Below, piece by piece: positions 24,376 through 32,059 of a DNA stretch of 35,657 bases (its first letter is position 1; every line of letters starts with the position of its first letter). The stretch spans positions 1 through 35,657 of the forward strand of contig CAZGTQ010000169.1 of the NCBI GenBank assembly GCA_964528575.1, given 5' to 3'. The notes beneath the pieces were generated by a model, which saw only the letters and a program-made list of their open reading frames with translations, did no database searches and was not told where the DNA came from. The translations under genes and the position numbers were made by a program. The stretch comes from CAZGTQ01 sp964528575. GTDB taxonomy: Bacteria; Planctomycetota; UBA1135; GCA-002686595.

Positions 24376-24519
24376 TGCCGTGCCCAACGCCAGCGGCCGC
24401 GGCGCTCGCCTGCGTGCCCTGATCGGCCTCCGCGCCCCTCATCAGCCGGGCGCCGAGGTATCGTCGAGGGGTCCGAGCGCCCCGGCCAGGGCGCTCCCGG
24501 AGCCCCTCGAGGATTCCCC

Positions 24520-25488
24520 ATGAACGTCTGCCCCCGCCGGCTCCGCGCGGCGTCCGTCGCCGCCCTCGCCGTCTCCCTGTCCTCGCTCGGCTCCGCCCAG
24601 CTCACGCCGATCGGTCCGTTCGCCGGCGACCAGTCCGAGGGCTTCGAGACGCAGACGTCGCCCATCACCAACTTCACGTGCATCCAGGAGCGCGTGTTCA
24701 ACAACACAGCGGACCTGTGCACGCCGGGACAGACGACCGGGAACATCACGAGCGGATGGGGGTTCCAGTGCTCGCTCCAGGAGAAGAGCGGCGCGCGCTT
24801 CTACGGGAGCGCCGGCGGACCCGCGCGCTTCACGTTCGACAACCCCGTCTCGCGCTTCGGCGGGTGGTTCTCGTCGAACAGCGGCACCGACGGCGGGACG
24901 GCGAACTTCTTCGACGACCTCGGCAACCAGATCGCGAGCGAGCCGATGGGCTTCTTCGGCGACTGCACGTGGACGTGGCTCGGTTGGAGCCTGCCCGAGG
25001 GCACGACCGCGCGCGAGATCGAGATCGTCGGCGCGCACAGCTCGGGCGGCTTCGCCCACATGGACGACCTCGAGGTGTCGTACACGATCCCCGACCTCGT
25101 CGGCACGCCGTCGCAGATCTCCGCAGCGGCGGGCGGCGTCCACACGCTGGCGCTCGACGCGGGCGCGGCGAACGGCGGCAACATCTACCTCGTGCTGGGG
25201 AGCGTGAGCGGGACCGCGCCGGGCTTCACGCTCGATACGTTCCTCGTCCCGCTCAACATCGACTTCTACACGATCATCTCGCTGAACACGCCGAACGTCC
25301 CGCCGCTCGGCTCGACGCTCGGCACTCTCGATCCGAGCGGCCAGGCGCAGGCGACGGTCACCGTCCCGCCGAACACGCTCAACCTCGTCGGCGTGACGCT
25401 GAACCATGCGTACGTCGTGCTGAAGCTCGAGCCGACGCTCCTGTCGGTGACGTACGTCAGCTCCGCCGTCGCCCTCGCCCTGCTGTGA
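24520..25488 (+). CDS. Secreted two-module protein, paralogue B of the tandem family
   Basis: A 322-aa exported protein with signal peptide 1-26 (cleavage predicted at GSA before QLTP). The N-terminal module has PFAGDQSEGFE (33-43), Cys54, Cys67, Cys84 and Cys149, RFTFDNPVSRFGGWF (103-117), CTWTWLGW (149-156) and MDDLEVSY (181-188). The C-terminal module has GGVHTLALDAGAANGG (205-220), IYLVLGSVSGTAPG, VPLNIDFYT, TLGTLDPSGQAQATV and LKLEPTLLSV (301-310). Only the four family-wide cysteines are present. The stop is 2 bp from the ATG of paralogue C, so B and C are certainly co-transcribed. Function unknown; probably a surface or extracellular binding protein. Confidence 0.85.
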   Translation: MNVCPRRLRAASVAALAVSLSSLGSAQLTPIGPFAGDQSEGFETQTSPITNFTCIQERVFNNTADLCTPGQTTGNITSGWGFQCSLQEKSGARFYGSAGGPARFTFDNPVSRFGGWFSSNSGTDGGTANFFDDLGNQIASEPMGFFGDCTWTWLGWSLPEGTTAREIEIVGAHSSGGFAHMDDLEVSYTIPDLVGTPSQISAAAGGVHTLALDAGAANGGNIYLVLGSVSGTAPGFTLDTFLVPLNIDFYTIISLNTPNVPPLGSTLGTLDPSGQAQATVTVPPNTLNLVGVTLNHAYVVLKLEPTLLSVTYVSSAVALALL

Positions 25489-25490
25489 GC

Positions 25491-26453
25491 ATGAAGCCGC
25501 TCCTCGCTCTTGCGTCGTTGACGGCGCTCGTCCCCGCGGCGACCGCGCAGCTCGCCCCGATCGCCGTTTTCACCGGCTCGCAGCTCGCCGACGGCGCGAG
25601 CGAGGACTTCGACAGCCAGCCGGGCCAGCTCGCCGTCGCGTGCGTCGCCGGGCGCATCTTCCAGAACCGCGCCGACCTCTGCACGCCGGCCGGCGCCTCG
25701 TGCTACCTGGCCGACGCTTGGTCGTTCAACTGCACGATCGAGAAGCTCAGCGGCAACGCGCTGTTCGGCTGCTCGATCGACTACGCCGAAATCCGCTTCG
25801 ACGTGCCGGTCGCGCGCTTCGGCGGCTGGTTCGGCTGCAACTCCCCATTCCCCGACGGCACGGTGACGTTCTTCGACGACCAGGACCAGTGGCTCGCGAC
25901 CGAGACGTACGTCGCGCCCGCGGACTGCTCGTGGAACTGGAACGGCTGGGAGGCGACGCAGGACCGCATCGGCCGGATCGAGATCCGCGGCAACCACCCC
26001 TTCGGCGGCTACGCGATGTTGGAGGACCTGCAAGTCGAGTTCGACGCGCCGACTCTCGTCGCGACCCCGGCGTCGCTGAGCGTGAGCGCGGGCGGCGTGC
26101 AGACGATGCTGCTCGACGCCGGGCTCGTCCACGCGACGCTGCCCTACCTGCTGCTCGGCTCCGCGAGCGGCAGCTCGCCCGGCATCGTCGTCGAGGGCAA
26201 GACGCTGCCGCTCAACGTCGACGGCTACACGCTTCACACGCTGCTGACGCCGAACGCGCCGCCTCTCGGCGGCTCTTTCGGCAGCCTCGACGCGACCGGC
26301 CGCGCGACGGCGACGTTCACGCTGCCGCCGAACGCACCCACGAGCCTCGTCGGGCTCACCGCGACGCACGCGTTCGTCGTGCTGAAGCTCGAGCCGACGC
26401 TCCTGTCGGTGCCGTTCGTCAGCGAGCCGGCGACGCTCACCCTGATCCCCTGA
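25491..26453 (+). CDS. Secreted two-module protein, paralogue C of the tandem family
   Basis: A 320-aa exported protein with a short signal peptide (1-19, ATA before QLAP). Compared with A and B it has a longer QLADGASEDF stretch (31-40) and an FQNRADLC block (57-64). Seven mature cysteines are present (51, 64, 71, 81, 94, 116, 146); the pair 71/116 occurs also in D and E but not in A and B. GGWFGCN (111-117), CSWNWNGW (146-153) and LEDLQVEF (177-184) close the N-terminal module. The C-terminal module has YLLLGSASGSSPG (219-231), KTLPLNVDGYTLHTLLTPN (237-255) and GSFGSLDATGRATATF (261-276). It starts 2 bp after B and ends 17 bp before D. Confidence 0.85.
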   Translation: MKPLLALASLTALVPAATAQLAPIAVFTGSQLADGASEDFDSQPGQLAVACVAGRIFQNRADLCTPAGASCYLADAWSFNCTIEKLSGNALFGCSIDYAEIRFDVPVARFGGWFGCNSPFPDGTVTFFDDQDQWLATETYVAPADCSWNWNGWEATQDRIGRIEIRGNHPFGGYAMLEDLQVEFDAPTLVATPASLSVSAGGVQTMLLDAGLVHATLPYLLLGSASGSSPGIVVEGKTLPLNVDGYTLHTLLTPNAPPLGGSFGSLDATGRATATFTLPPNAPTSLVGLTATHAFVVLKLEPTLLSVPFVSEPATLTLIP

Positions 26454-26470
26454 CGCGAGGAGCACGTGCC

Positions 26471-27445
26471 ATGTCCTTCACGACCAACCTCCTGTGCACG
26501 CTCACGTGCGTCTTCGCCCTGGCGGCCGCGAGCGCGGCCCAAGTGACGCCGATCGGCCCGTTCGTCGGCGCAGCGCTGCCCGACGGTGCGACCGAGGACG
26601 GCGAGACGCTCCCCTACCAGTCGGTCGCCCCCTGCGTCGCGCCGCGGCTCTTCCAGAACCGCGCGGACCTGTGCTCGCCGGGCGCGAGCGGCTGCTACGT
26701 CTCGTCCGGTTGGGGGTTCTCCTGCTCGCTCTCGCCGGCGAGCGGCAGCGTGTTCTTCGGGAACACCGCGAACACGACCGAGATCCGGCTCGACCAGCCG
26801 GCGCGCAGCTTCGGCGCCTGGTTCGCCTGCAACTCGGGCACGCCGGACGGCATCGTGCGGCTGTACGACTCGCAGGACCAGCTCCTGGGGACCCAGCCGT
26901 ACCTCGCGCCCGCGAGCTGCACGTGGACGTGGAACGGCTGGACTGCCGAGGGCGAGGCCATCCGGCGCATCGAGATCCAGAGCAACTTCTCGGGCGGCGG
27001 CTTCGTCATGCTCGACGACCTGCAGGTCGACTTCGACGTGAACGGCCTCATCGCGACGCCGCCCTCGTTGAGCGTGAGCGCCGGCGGCACGCAGGCGTTC
27101 ATCATCGTCGCAGGAGCAGCGAACGCGGGCCTGCCGTACCTGCTGCTCGGCTCGCTGAGCGGCTCGACGCCGGGAACGCCGGTCGACGGCAAGACCCTGC
27201 CGCTCAACGTCGACGGGTACACCTTCCACACGCTGCTGACGCCGAACACGCCGCCGCTCGCAGGCTCGTTCGGCACGCTCGACGCAACCGGCCGCGCCGC
27301 GGCGACGTTCGACCTGCCCGCGGGCGCGTCGGCGGGCCTCGTCGGGCTCACCGCGACGCACGCATTCGTCGTCGTGAGGCTCGAGCCTACTCTGCTGTCG
27401 CTGCCGTACATCAGCAACGCGGCGACGCTCGATTTCACGCTCTGA
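26471..27445 (+). CDS. Secreted two-module protein, paralogue D of the tandem family
   Basis: A 324-aa exported protein with signal peptide 1-23 (SAA before QVTP) and a clear GAGGAG ribosome-binding site (26457-26462). It carries LPDGATEDGE (36-45), RLFQNRADLCSPG (59-71), six mature cysteines (55, 68, 75, 85, 120, 150), CTWTWNGW (150-157) and GGFVMLDDLQVDF (176-188). The C-terminal module includes AGAANAGLPYLLLGSLSG (214-231) and KTLPLNVDGYTFHTLLTPN (241-259), the latter almost identical to C. 'EDGE' replaces the EGFE/EDFD motif seen elsewhere. It is the copy nearest to the remnant found after E. Confidence 0.85.
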   Translation: MSFTTNLLCTLTCVFALAAASAAQVTPIGPFVGAALPDGATEDGETLPYQSVAPCVAPRLFQNRADLCSPGASGCYVSSGWGFSCSLSPASGSVFFGNTANTTEIRLDQPARSFGAWFACNSGTPDGIVRLYDSQDQLLGTQPYLAPASCTWTWNGWTAEGEAIRRIEIQSNFSGGGFVMLDDLQVDFDVNGLIATPPSLSVSAGGTQAFIIVAGAANAGLPYLLLGSLSGSTPGTPVDGKTLPLNVDGYTFHTLLTPNTPPLAGSFGTLDATGRAAATFDLPAGASAGLVGLTATHAFVVVRLEPTLLSLPYISNAATLDFTL

Positions 27446-27510
27446 GCCGGAGGCGCGCCGGGACTACGAACCTCGACCACGAGCCGCGCCGGAGTTCCAA
27501 AGGAGCCGCA

Positions 27511-28461
27511 ATGACACTACGACAAGCCCTCGGCATCTTCCTCGTGCTCGCGTCGGCAGCCCCGGCGCACGCACAAATCACTTCGACGGGTCCGTTCACG
27601 GGTGCGAGCGAAGGGTTCGAGAGCCACCCGTACCAGTACATCCAGCCGTGCGTGTTGCCGCGCGTGTTCGGCGACCGTGCCGACATGTGCTCGCCCGGCA
27701 CGAGCACGTGCTACGTCAGCGCGGGCTGGTTGTTCGAGTGCGACCTGCAGCCGGCGAGCGGGTCGGCGATCTTCGGCAACAGCAACGGGACGACGGAGCT
27801 GCGCTTCGACGACCCGGTGCGGCGTTTCGGCGGCTGGTTCGCCTGCATCTCGAACGTGCCGGACGGCTTCGCGCGCTTCTACGACGGCCAGGACGTGCTC
27901 CTCGCGCAAGTCCCGTACAGCGCTCCGGCCGGATGCGGCTGGACGTGGAACGGCTGGACGAGCGAGTCGGAGCCGATCGTGCGCATCGAGATCGTGAGCA
28001 ACTGGTCGAACGGCGGCTTCGTCATGCTCGACGACCTCCAGGTCGACTTCGGCGTCACCGGGCTCTCCGGCGAGCCGCCGTCGCTGAGCGTGAGCGCGGG
28101 CGGCGTCCAGACGCTCACGCTCGTCGCAGGCGCGGCGAACGCGGGCCTCCCGTACCTGCTGCTGGGCTCGCTGACCGGGTCGTCGCCGGGCTTCCCGCTC
28201 GACGGCGACGTCCTCCCGCTCAACATCGACGCGTACACGCTGTTCACGCTCCAGACGCCGAACACGGCGCCGCTCGCCGGCTCGGCTGGGGTCCTCGACG
28301 GCGCCGGTGGCGCGACGGCGACGTTCACGTTGCCCGCGGGCTTCGGCGCGAACCTCGTCGGCCTGACCGCGACGCACGCGTGCGTCGTGCTCGAGCTCCA
28401 GGCGACGCTCGTGTCGATCCCGGTGATCGCGGGTCCGGCGACGCTCGACTTCCTACCGTGA
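27511..28461 (+). CDS. Secreted two-module protein, paralogue E of the tandem family
   Basis: A 316-aa exported protein with signal peptide 1-21 (AHA before QITS) and a strong AGGAG site (27501-27505), 65 bp after D. It has PFTGASEGFE (28-37), RVFGDRADMCSPG (51-63), mature cysteines 47, 60, 67, 77, 112 and 142 with one more in the C-terminal THACVVLEL, GCGWTWNGW (141-149), and GGFVMLDDLQVDF (168-180) shared exactly with D. The C-terminal module contains AGAANAGLPYLLLGSLTG and VLPLNIDAYTLFTLQTPN and ends in the ATLDFLP pattern shared with the family. It is the last intact copy of the array; a decayed copy follows 25 bp later. Confidence 0.85.
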   Translation: MTLRQALGIFLVLASAAPAHAQITSTGPFTGASEGFESHPYQYIQPCVLPRVFGDRADMCSPGTSTCYVSAGWLFECDLQPASGSAIFGNSNGTTELRFDDPVRRFGGWFACISNVPDGFARFYDGQDVLLAQVPYSAPAGCGWTWNGWTSESEPIVRIEIVSNWSNGGFVMLDDLQVDFGVTGLSGEPPSLSVSAGGVQTLTLVAGAANAGLPYLLLGSLTGSSPGFPLDGDVLPLNIDAYTLFTLQTPNTAPLAGSAGVLDGAGGATATFTLPAGFGANLVGLTATHACVVLELQATLVSIPVIAGPATLDFLP

Positions 28462-28486
28462 ACTGGGCGCGGCTCTCGTCGGACCG

Positions 28487-28586
28487 CAGTTGATCGACGG
28501 TGCCAGAACCGCGCGGACCTGTGTAGCGGGGCGTGGTGAACGTCCCGTTGATCAGCGGGCCGACGCAGGTGGCTTTCGTGCTGTAG
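28487..28586 (+). pseudogene. Remnant of a sixth family copy
   Basis: Positions 28503-28523 are identical over 21 bp to 26653-26673 in paralogue D, the part encoding QNRADLC. Just before it, a different frame reads QLIDGA, like QLADGA of C. After it, a further frame reads VVNVPLISGPTQVAFVL with a TAG stop at 28584-28586, which lines up residue by residue with the extreme C-terminus of E (VSIPVIAGPATLDFLP-stop). Three short family segments in the right order but in three frames, with most of the gene missing, indicate a copy reduced by internal deletions. The remaining bases to 28667 hold a 14-bp GC palindrome (28605-28618) and nothing else recognised. Confidence 0.7.
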
Positions 28587-28667
28587 ACGGGGCTAGGAAC
28601 GGGCGCGCGGCGCCGCGCAGATCCCCGATTGCGCGGCGCGCGCGACGTCGTTACCGTCGCGCGCGCC

Positions 28668-29138
28668 ATGACCGCGCACGAGCGTCACATGCGCCGCGCG
28701 ATCGAGCTCGCGCGCGAGTCGGTCGCGCGCGGCGGCGGCCCCTTCGGCGCGGTCGTCGCGCGCGGCGAGGACGTGGTCGGCACGGGGAGCAACCGCGTCG
28801 TCGAGAGCGCGGACCCGACCGCGCACGCCGAGGTCGAGGCGATCCGCGCCGCGTGCCGCGCCCTGCGCACGCACGACCTATCGGGCTGCACGCTCTTCAC
28901 GAGCTGCGAGCCCTGCCCGATGTGCCTGGGCGCGATCCTCTGGGCGCGCGTCGACCGACTCGTCTACGCGTGCGACCGCCACGACGCCGCGCGCGCGGGT
29001 TTCGACGACGCGGCGTTCTACGCCGAGGCCGCGCGCGCGCCCGCCGAGCGCGAGCTGCCGAGCGAGCAGCTCCTGCGCGACGAGGGGCTCGGCGCGTTCG
29101 AGGCGTGGCTCGCGACGCCCGATCGACGGCCGTACTGA
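28668..29138 (+). CDS. guaD: Guanine deaminase (cytidine-deaminase fold)
   Basis: A 156-aa enzyme of the CDA fold that hydrolyses guanine to xanthine. The zinc site is HAEVEAIR (His53, catalytic Glu55) and SCEPCPMCLGAI (Cys83, Cys86). Beyond the generic fold, the wording GGPFGAVV (23-30), NRVVESADPTAHAEV, AILWARVDRLVYA and the RHDAARAGFDD segment (104-114) follows Bacillus-type GuaD rather than tRNA adenosine deaminase TadA. The C-terminal GAFEAWLA also fits. ATG 28668 is preferred to an upstream in-frame start inside non-conserved sequence. Its stop overlaps the next gene's ATG by one base (TGATG). Confidence 0.9.
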   Translation: MTAHERHMRRAIELARESVARGGGPFGAVVARGEDVVGTGSNRVVESADPTAHAEVEAIRAACRALRTHDLSGCTLFTSCEPCPMCLGAILWARVDRLVYACDRHDAARAGFDDAAFYAEAARAPAERELPSEQLLRDEGLGAFEAWLATPDRRPY

Positions 29139-29738
29139 TGAAGCTCGCCGTCGCCGCGGCTCTCGCGCTCCTCGCGGCGGTCGCGGCGTGGCTCGTGCGC
29201 GCGCACGAGCACGAGCACGAGCGCGTCCTGCCGGCCCTCGCGCCGCGCGGCGAGGCGGAGCGATCGGGCGTCGCGCTCGCCCCCGCCGGGACGCGCGGCG
29301 CGTGCGAGTCGCCCGCGGCGGTCGCGCCCGCGGAGGCGCGCTCCACCGCCTCGGTCCCACCCGTCGGCCGAGCCGGTCCCGATCGAGGTCACGCTCGTGC
29401 CGTTCGTGCCGAGCGAGCCCCCGCCGAACGTCGACGGGCTGAACCACCTCGCACTCGGCACGTGGGGCCTCGCGGGCTCGGTGTTCGAGATCGAGCTGGT
29501 GGACGCGACGACGGGCGCCCCGATCCGCGATGGCCCGCAAGCCTGGCTGCAATACGGCGGCGCGCGCGTTGCGTTCCCGCTCCGCTCGGGCGGCCGAACG
29601 CGCCTCAGCCTCGGCGCCGGCCGCGACGCGCTCGAGGTCCAGGTCGAGGGCTACGCCCCCGTCGCATTCGAGCTCGACGTCCCGCTCGACGGCTTCGAGC
29701 GCCTGACTCTCCCGCTGGAGCCGACGGGCGGCGAATGA
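29138..29738 (+). pseudogene. Short secreted beta-domain protein interrupted by a +1 frameshift
   Basis: The 5' part from ATG 29138 (coupled to guaD) encodes a signal/anchor sequence (MKLAVAAALALLAAVAAWLV) and an Ala/Pro-rich stretch. Around 29345-29375 codon character moves to the +1 frame, which then reads SAEPVPIEVTLVPFVPSE and runs as a well-formed 110-residue beta-rich domain (VFEIELVDATTGAPI, GYAPVAFELDVPL) to TGA 29736-29738. This domain resembles carboxypeptidase-regulatory-like/Ig-like folds. Removing one base near 29361 would rejoin the two parts into one protein of about 200 aa. It may be a real pseudogene or a single-base sequence error. The broken frame otherwise runs on with Arg-rich, non-coding character. 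Confidence 0.6.
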
Positions 29739-29751
29739 CGACGCCTGCGCT

Positions 29752-30543
29752 TCACGCTCTCCCACGAGCCTGCTCGAGCCTGCGTCTTCTCTCGTCGCGA
29801 TCGGGAACGACGAGCTCGCCGACGTTCGGCAGCTCGTCGTAGCAGCGACCGTCGAGCTCCCGTCCCGCGCGGCGCTTCTGCACGCCGCCCCACTGCTTGA
29901 AGAAGAACGGGACGCCGTGCGCGCGACACTGACGTCGGATGGCGCGCACCCAAGCTCTCCGCATCGGTCGCGCGCCGGGTCCGCTCTCGCCTCCGACGAT
30001 CACCCAGTCGATGCCCGTGAGGTCCAGCTCGCCGAGGTCCTCGAGCAGCGGTTCGATCGAGAGGAAGCGCACGGCCGCCGCGGTTCTCCGTAGCTCCTCG
30101 ATGCGCGGCAGACCGTGGCGGCGATCCTCGACGCTCACGCCGAGCCACACGTGGGGCAGACTTGCGAGATCGCCGTGCTCGCGGGCCACGAGCTCCCGCA
30201 TCGCGCGCGCCCGTTTCGTCAGCACCTGATAGACGTGCCAGTCGGCGAGGCGCATCACGCCGAAGACCTGAGCGATGTACGCAGCGGGAACACCGTCCTG
30301 GAAGAGGTCGCTCATCGAGTTGACGAACACCCTGCGCGACCGCGCCCACAGGAGCGGATCGAAGAGCTTCTGCGGCACGAGGCGCAGATCGAAGCCCTGC
30401 TCGTACGGGTGGCCCGCGACGCCGCGCCAGCGCTCGGCGAAGAGCTCCGCGTAGCAGTGCTTGCAACCGGGGCTGACCTTCACGCACCCCCGGACCGGGT
30501 TCCAGGTCGCGTCGGTCCACTCGATGTGGCTGCGGTCGCTCAT
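29752..30543 (-). CDS. DUF5131 (phage Gp37/Gp68-like) radical-SAM-type protein
   Basis: A 263-aa protein of the Gp37/Gp68 family. It begins SHIEWTDATWNPVRGC, followed by KVSPGCKHCYAE, giving the family's Cys triad C20-x6-C27-x2-C30 expected to hold an iron-sulfur cluster. Other family blocks are RVFVNSMSDLF (91-101), VYQVLTKRA (122-130), VWLGVSVEDRR (152-162), RFLSIEPLLEDLG (178-190), WVIVGGESGPGARPM (199-213) and FFFKQWGG (238-245). Length is standard. Biochemical role is unknown; relatives occur in phages and in islands, often beside a three-Cys-motif partner gene (tcmP), which is absent here. It converges on the frameshifted gene with a 13-bp gap. Confidence 0.9.
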   Translation of the reverse strand: MSDRSHIEWTDATWNPVRGCVKVSPGCKHCYAELFAERWRGVAGHPYEQGFDLRLVPQKLFDPLLWARSRRVFVNSMSDLFQDGVPAAYIAQVFGVMRLADWHVYQVLTKRARAMRELVAREHGDLASLPHVWLGVSVEDRRHGLPRIEELRRTAAAVRFLSIEPLLEDLGELDLTGIDWVIVGGESGPGARPMRRAWVRAIRRQCRAHGVPFFFKQWGGVQKRRAGRELDGRCYDELPNVGELVVPDRDERRRRLEQARGRA

Positions 30544-30611
30544 GGGATGCCCTCGCCCCGAACGGATACCAAAAAGGAGCGGCGGTCCCCGAGCGCGCTA
30601 CCATCGCTCTC

Positions 30612-32054
30612 ATGATTCCGCTCCTGGTCGCCGCCCTTCTCGCGCTCGTCCCCGTCTCGAACGATCCCGTCTCCAACGATCCCGCCTCCAACGATCCCGT
30701 CTCCGACGGCGGCGACCACTGGCCGCAGGGGCGCGGGCCCGCGCAGACCGGCGTGGGCGCCGCGAGCGACCTGCCCGCGACGTGGGGCCCCGAGACGAAC
30801 GTCGTGTGGAAGACGCCGATGCCGAGTTGGAGCGGCGCCTCGCCGATCGTGTGGGGCGAGCGCATCTTCGTCATGTCGCCGTCGGCGCCGGCGCCGCGCG
30901 AGAGCGGCGCGGACGACGAGCAGGACGCAGCGGACGAAGGGCGTGGCCGGCGCGGGCGGCGCGGGGGCGGGCGCGATCCGGGCGGCGACGAGCTCCTCTT
31001 GCTGTGCGTCGCGAAGGGCGACGGGAAGGTGCTCTGGCAGCGGAAGCTGGACGAGGGCAATCGGCTCCACCGCAAGGGCAACAACACGTCGCCGTCGCCG
31101 GTCACCGACGGCGAGCACGTGTGGGCGGTCACCGGGACCGGGCAGGTGACGGCGCTCGCGATGGACGGCAGCGTCGCGTGGACGCGCAACTTGCAGGAGG
31201 ACTACGGCTCGTTCGGGCACAACTGGGGCTACGCGTGCTCGCCGCTGCTCGCCGGCGGCAAGCTCGTCGTCGAGGTCCTGCACGGCATGAACACCGACGA
31301 TCCGTCGTACGTCGTCGCGTTCGACGCCGCGACCGGCAAGACGCTGTGGAAGGTCGAGCGCGCGACCGACGCGCCGCGCGAGTCGCCCGACGCGTACACG
31401 ACGCCGCTGCTGGTGCGCCACGGCGAGCACGAGCAGATCGTCGTCAGCGGCGGCGACGTCGTCACCGGCCACGACCCCGCGAGCGGCAAGGAGCTCTGGC
31501 GCGTCGACGCGCTCAACCCGCGCAACGCGCCGAACTACCGCATCGTCGCGTCGCCGCTGGCCGCGAACGGGATCGTGTACGCGCCGACGCGCGAGCGGCC
31601 GCTGACCGCGATCGCGCTCGGCGACGACGCGCGGCCGGACGAGAAGAGCATCGTCTGGCAGTGGGACGAACGCGGCGCCCCCGACGTGCCGACGCCCGTG
31701 TGCGACGGCGAGCTCTTCTACATGGTCGCCGACGACGGCATGGCGACGTGCCTCGACGCGAAGACCGGCGCCGTCGTCTGGGGACCCGAGCGCACGGTGC
31801 CCGGCACGGTGAGCAGCTCGCCCGTGCTCGCCGACGGCAAGCTCTGGTTCACGACCGAGGAGGCGGTCACCGTCGTCCTCGCCGCCGGCCGCAAGTTCGA
31901 GATCCTCGCGACCAACGAGCTCGACGGCAGCTACACGCTCTCCTCGCCCGTCCCGACCGACGGCCGCCTCATCGCACGCACCGGCAACTTCCTCTACTGC
32001 ATCGCCGAGCCCGAGCGCGAAGCCGAGAGCGAAACCGACACCGAGGACCGGTAG
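30612..32054 (+). CDS. Secreted PQQ-like beta-propeller protein
   Basis: A 480-aa protein with a signal peptide (about 1-14) followed by four VSNDP-type pentapeptides (15-32) and the planctomycete-typical entry HWPQGRGPAQTGVG (36-49). Blades follow with 'P-x-V-x-DG' and 'D-x-TGK-x-LW' wording: LLCVAKGDGKVLWQRKL, TSPSPVTDGEHVWAV, VVAFDAATGKTLWKV, VTGHDPASGKELWRV, ATCLDAKTGAVVWGP, TVSSSPVLADGKLWF. An Arg/Gly/Asp-rich low-complexity insert (about 95-125) interrupts the first blade. It probably works in the periplasm as a binding protein; no quinoprotein-dehydrogenase catalytic residues were recognised. ATG 30612; divergent from the DUF5131 gene. Confidence 0.82.
   Translation: MIPLLVAALLALVPVSNDPVSNDPASNDPVSDGGDHWPQGRGPAQTGVGAASDLPATWGPETNVVWKTPMPSWSGASPIVWGERIFVMSPSAPAPRESGADDEQDAADEGRGRRGRRGGGRDPGGDELLLLCVAKGDGKVLWQRKLDEGNRLHRKGNNTSPSPVTDGEHVWAVTGTGQVTALAMDGSVAWTRNLQEDYGSFGHNWGYACSPLLAGGKLVVEVLHGMNTDDPSYVVAFDAATGKTLWKVERATDAPRESPDAYTTPLLVRHGEHEQIVVSGGDVVTGHDPASGKELWRVDALNPRNAPNYRIVASPLAANGIVYAPTRERPLTAIALGDDARPDEKSIVWQWDERGAPDVPTPVCDGELFYMVADDGMATCLDAKTGAVVWGPERTVPGTVSSSPVLADGKLWFTTEEAVTVVLAAGRKFEILATNELDGSYTLSSPVPTDGRLIARTGNFLYCIAEPEREAESETDTEDR
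30654..30707 (+). repeat. 15-bp tandem repeat encoding VSNDP
   Basis: Three full 15-bp units (30654-30668, 30669-30683, 30684-30698) and a partial fourth follow each other with one to three mismatches, encoding VSNDP, VSNDP, ASNDP and VSD directly after the signal peptide. Confidence 0.9.
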
Positions 32055-32059
32055 CTCCG

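Noticed and set aside
28605..28618. A 14-bp GC palindrome before guaD as a terminator
   Set aside because: It consists only of alternating G/C steps common in this DNA, with no loop or T-tract, so it cannot be told from background.
28325..28669. A minus-strand open frame reading PLINGTFTTPRYTG opposite the remnant region
   Set aside because: It looked protein-like at first, but the plus strand explains the same bases as the decayed end of a sixth family copy, and the frame has no start signal or family match.
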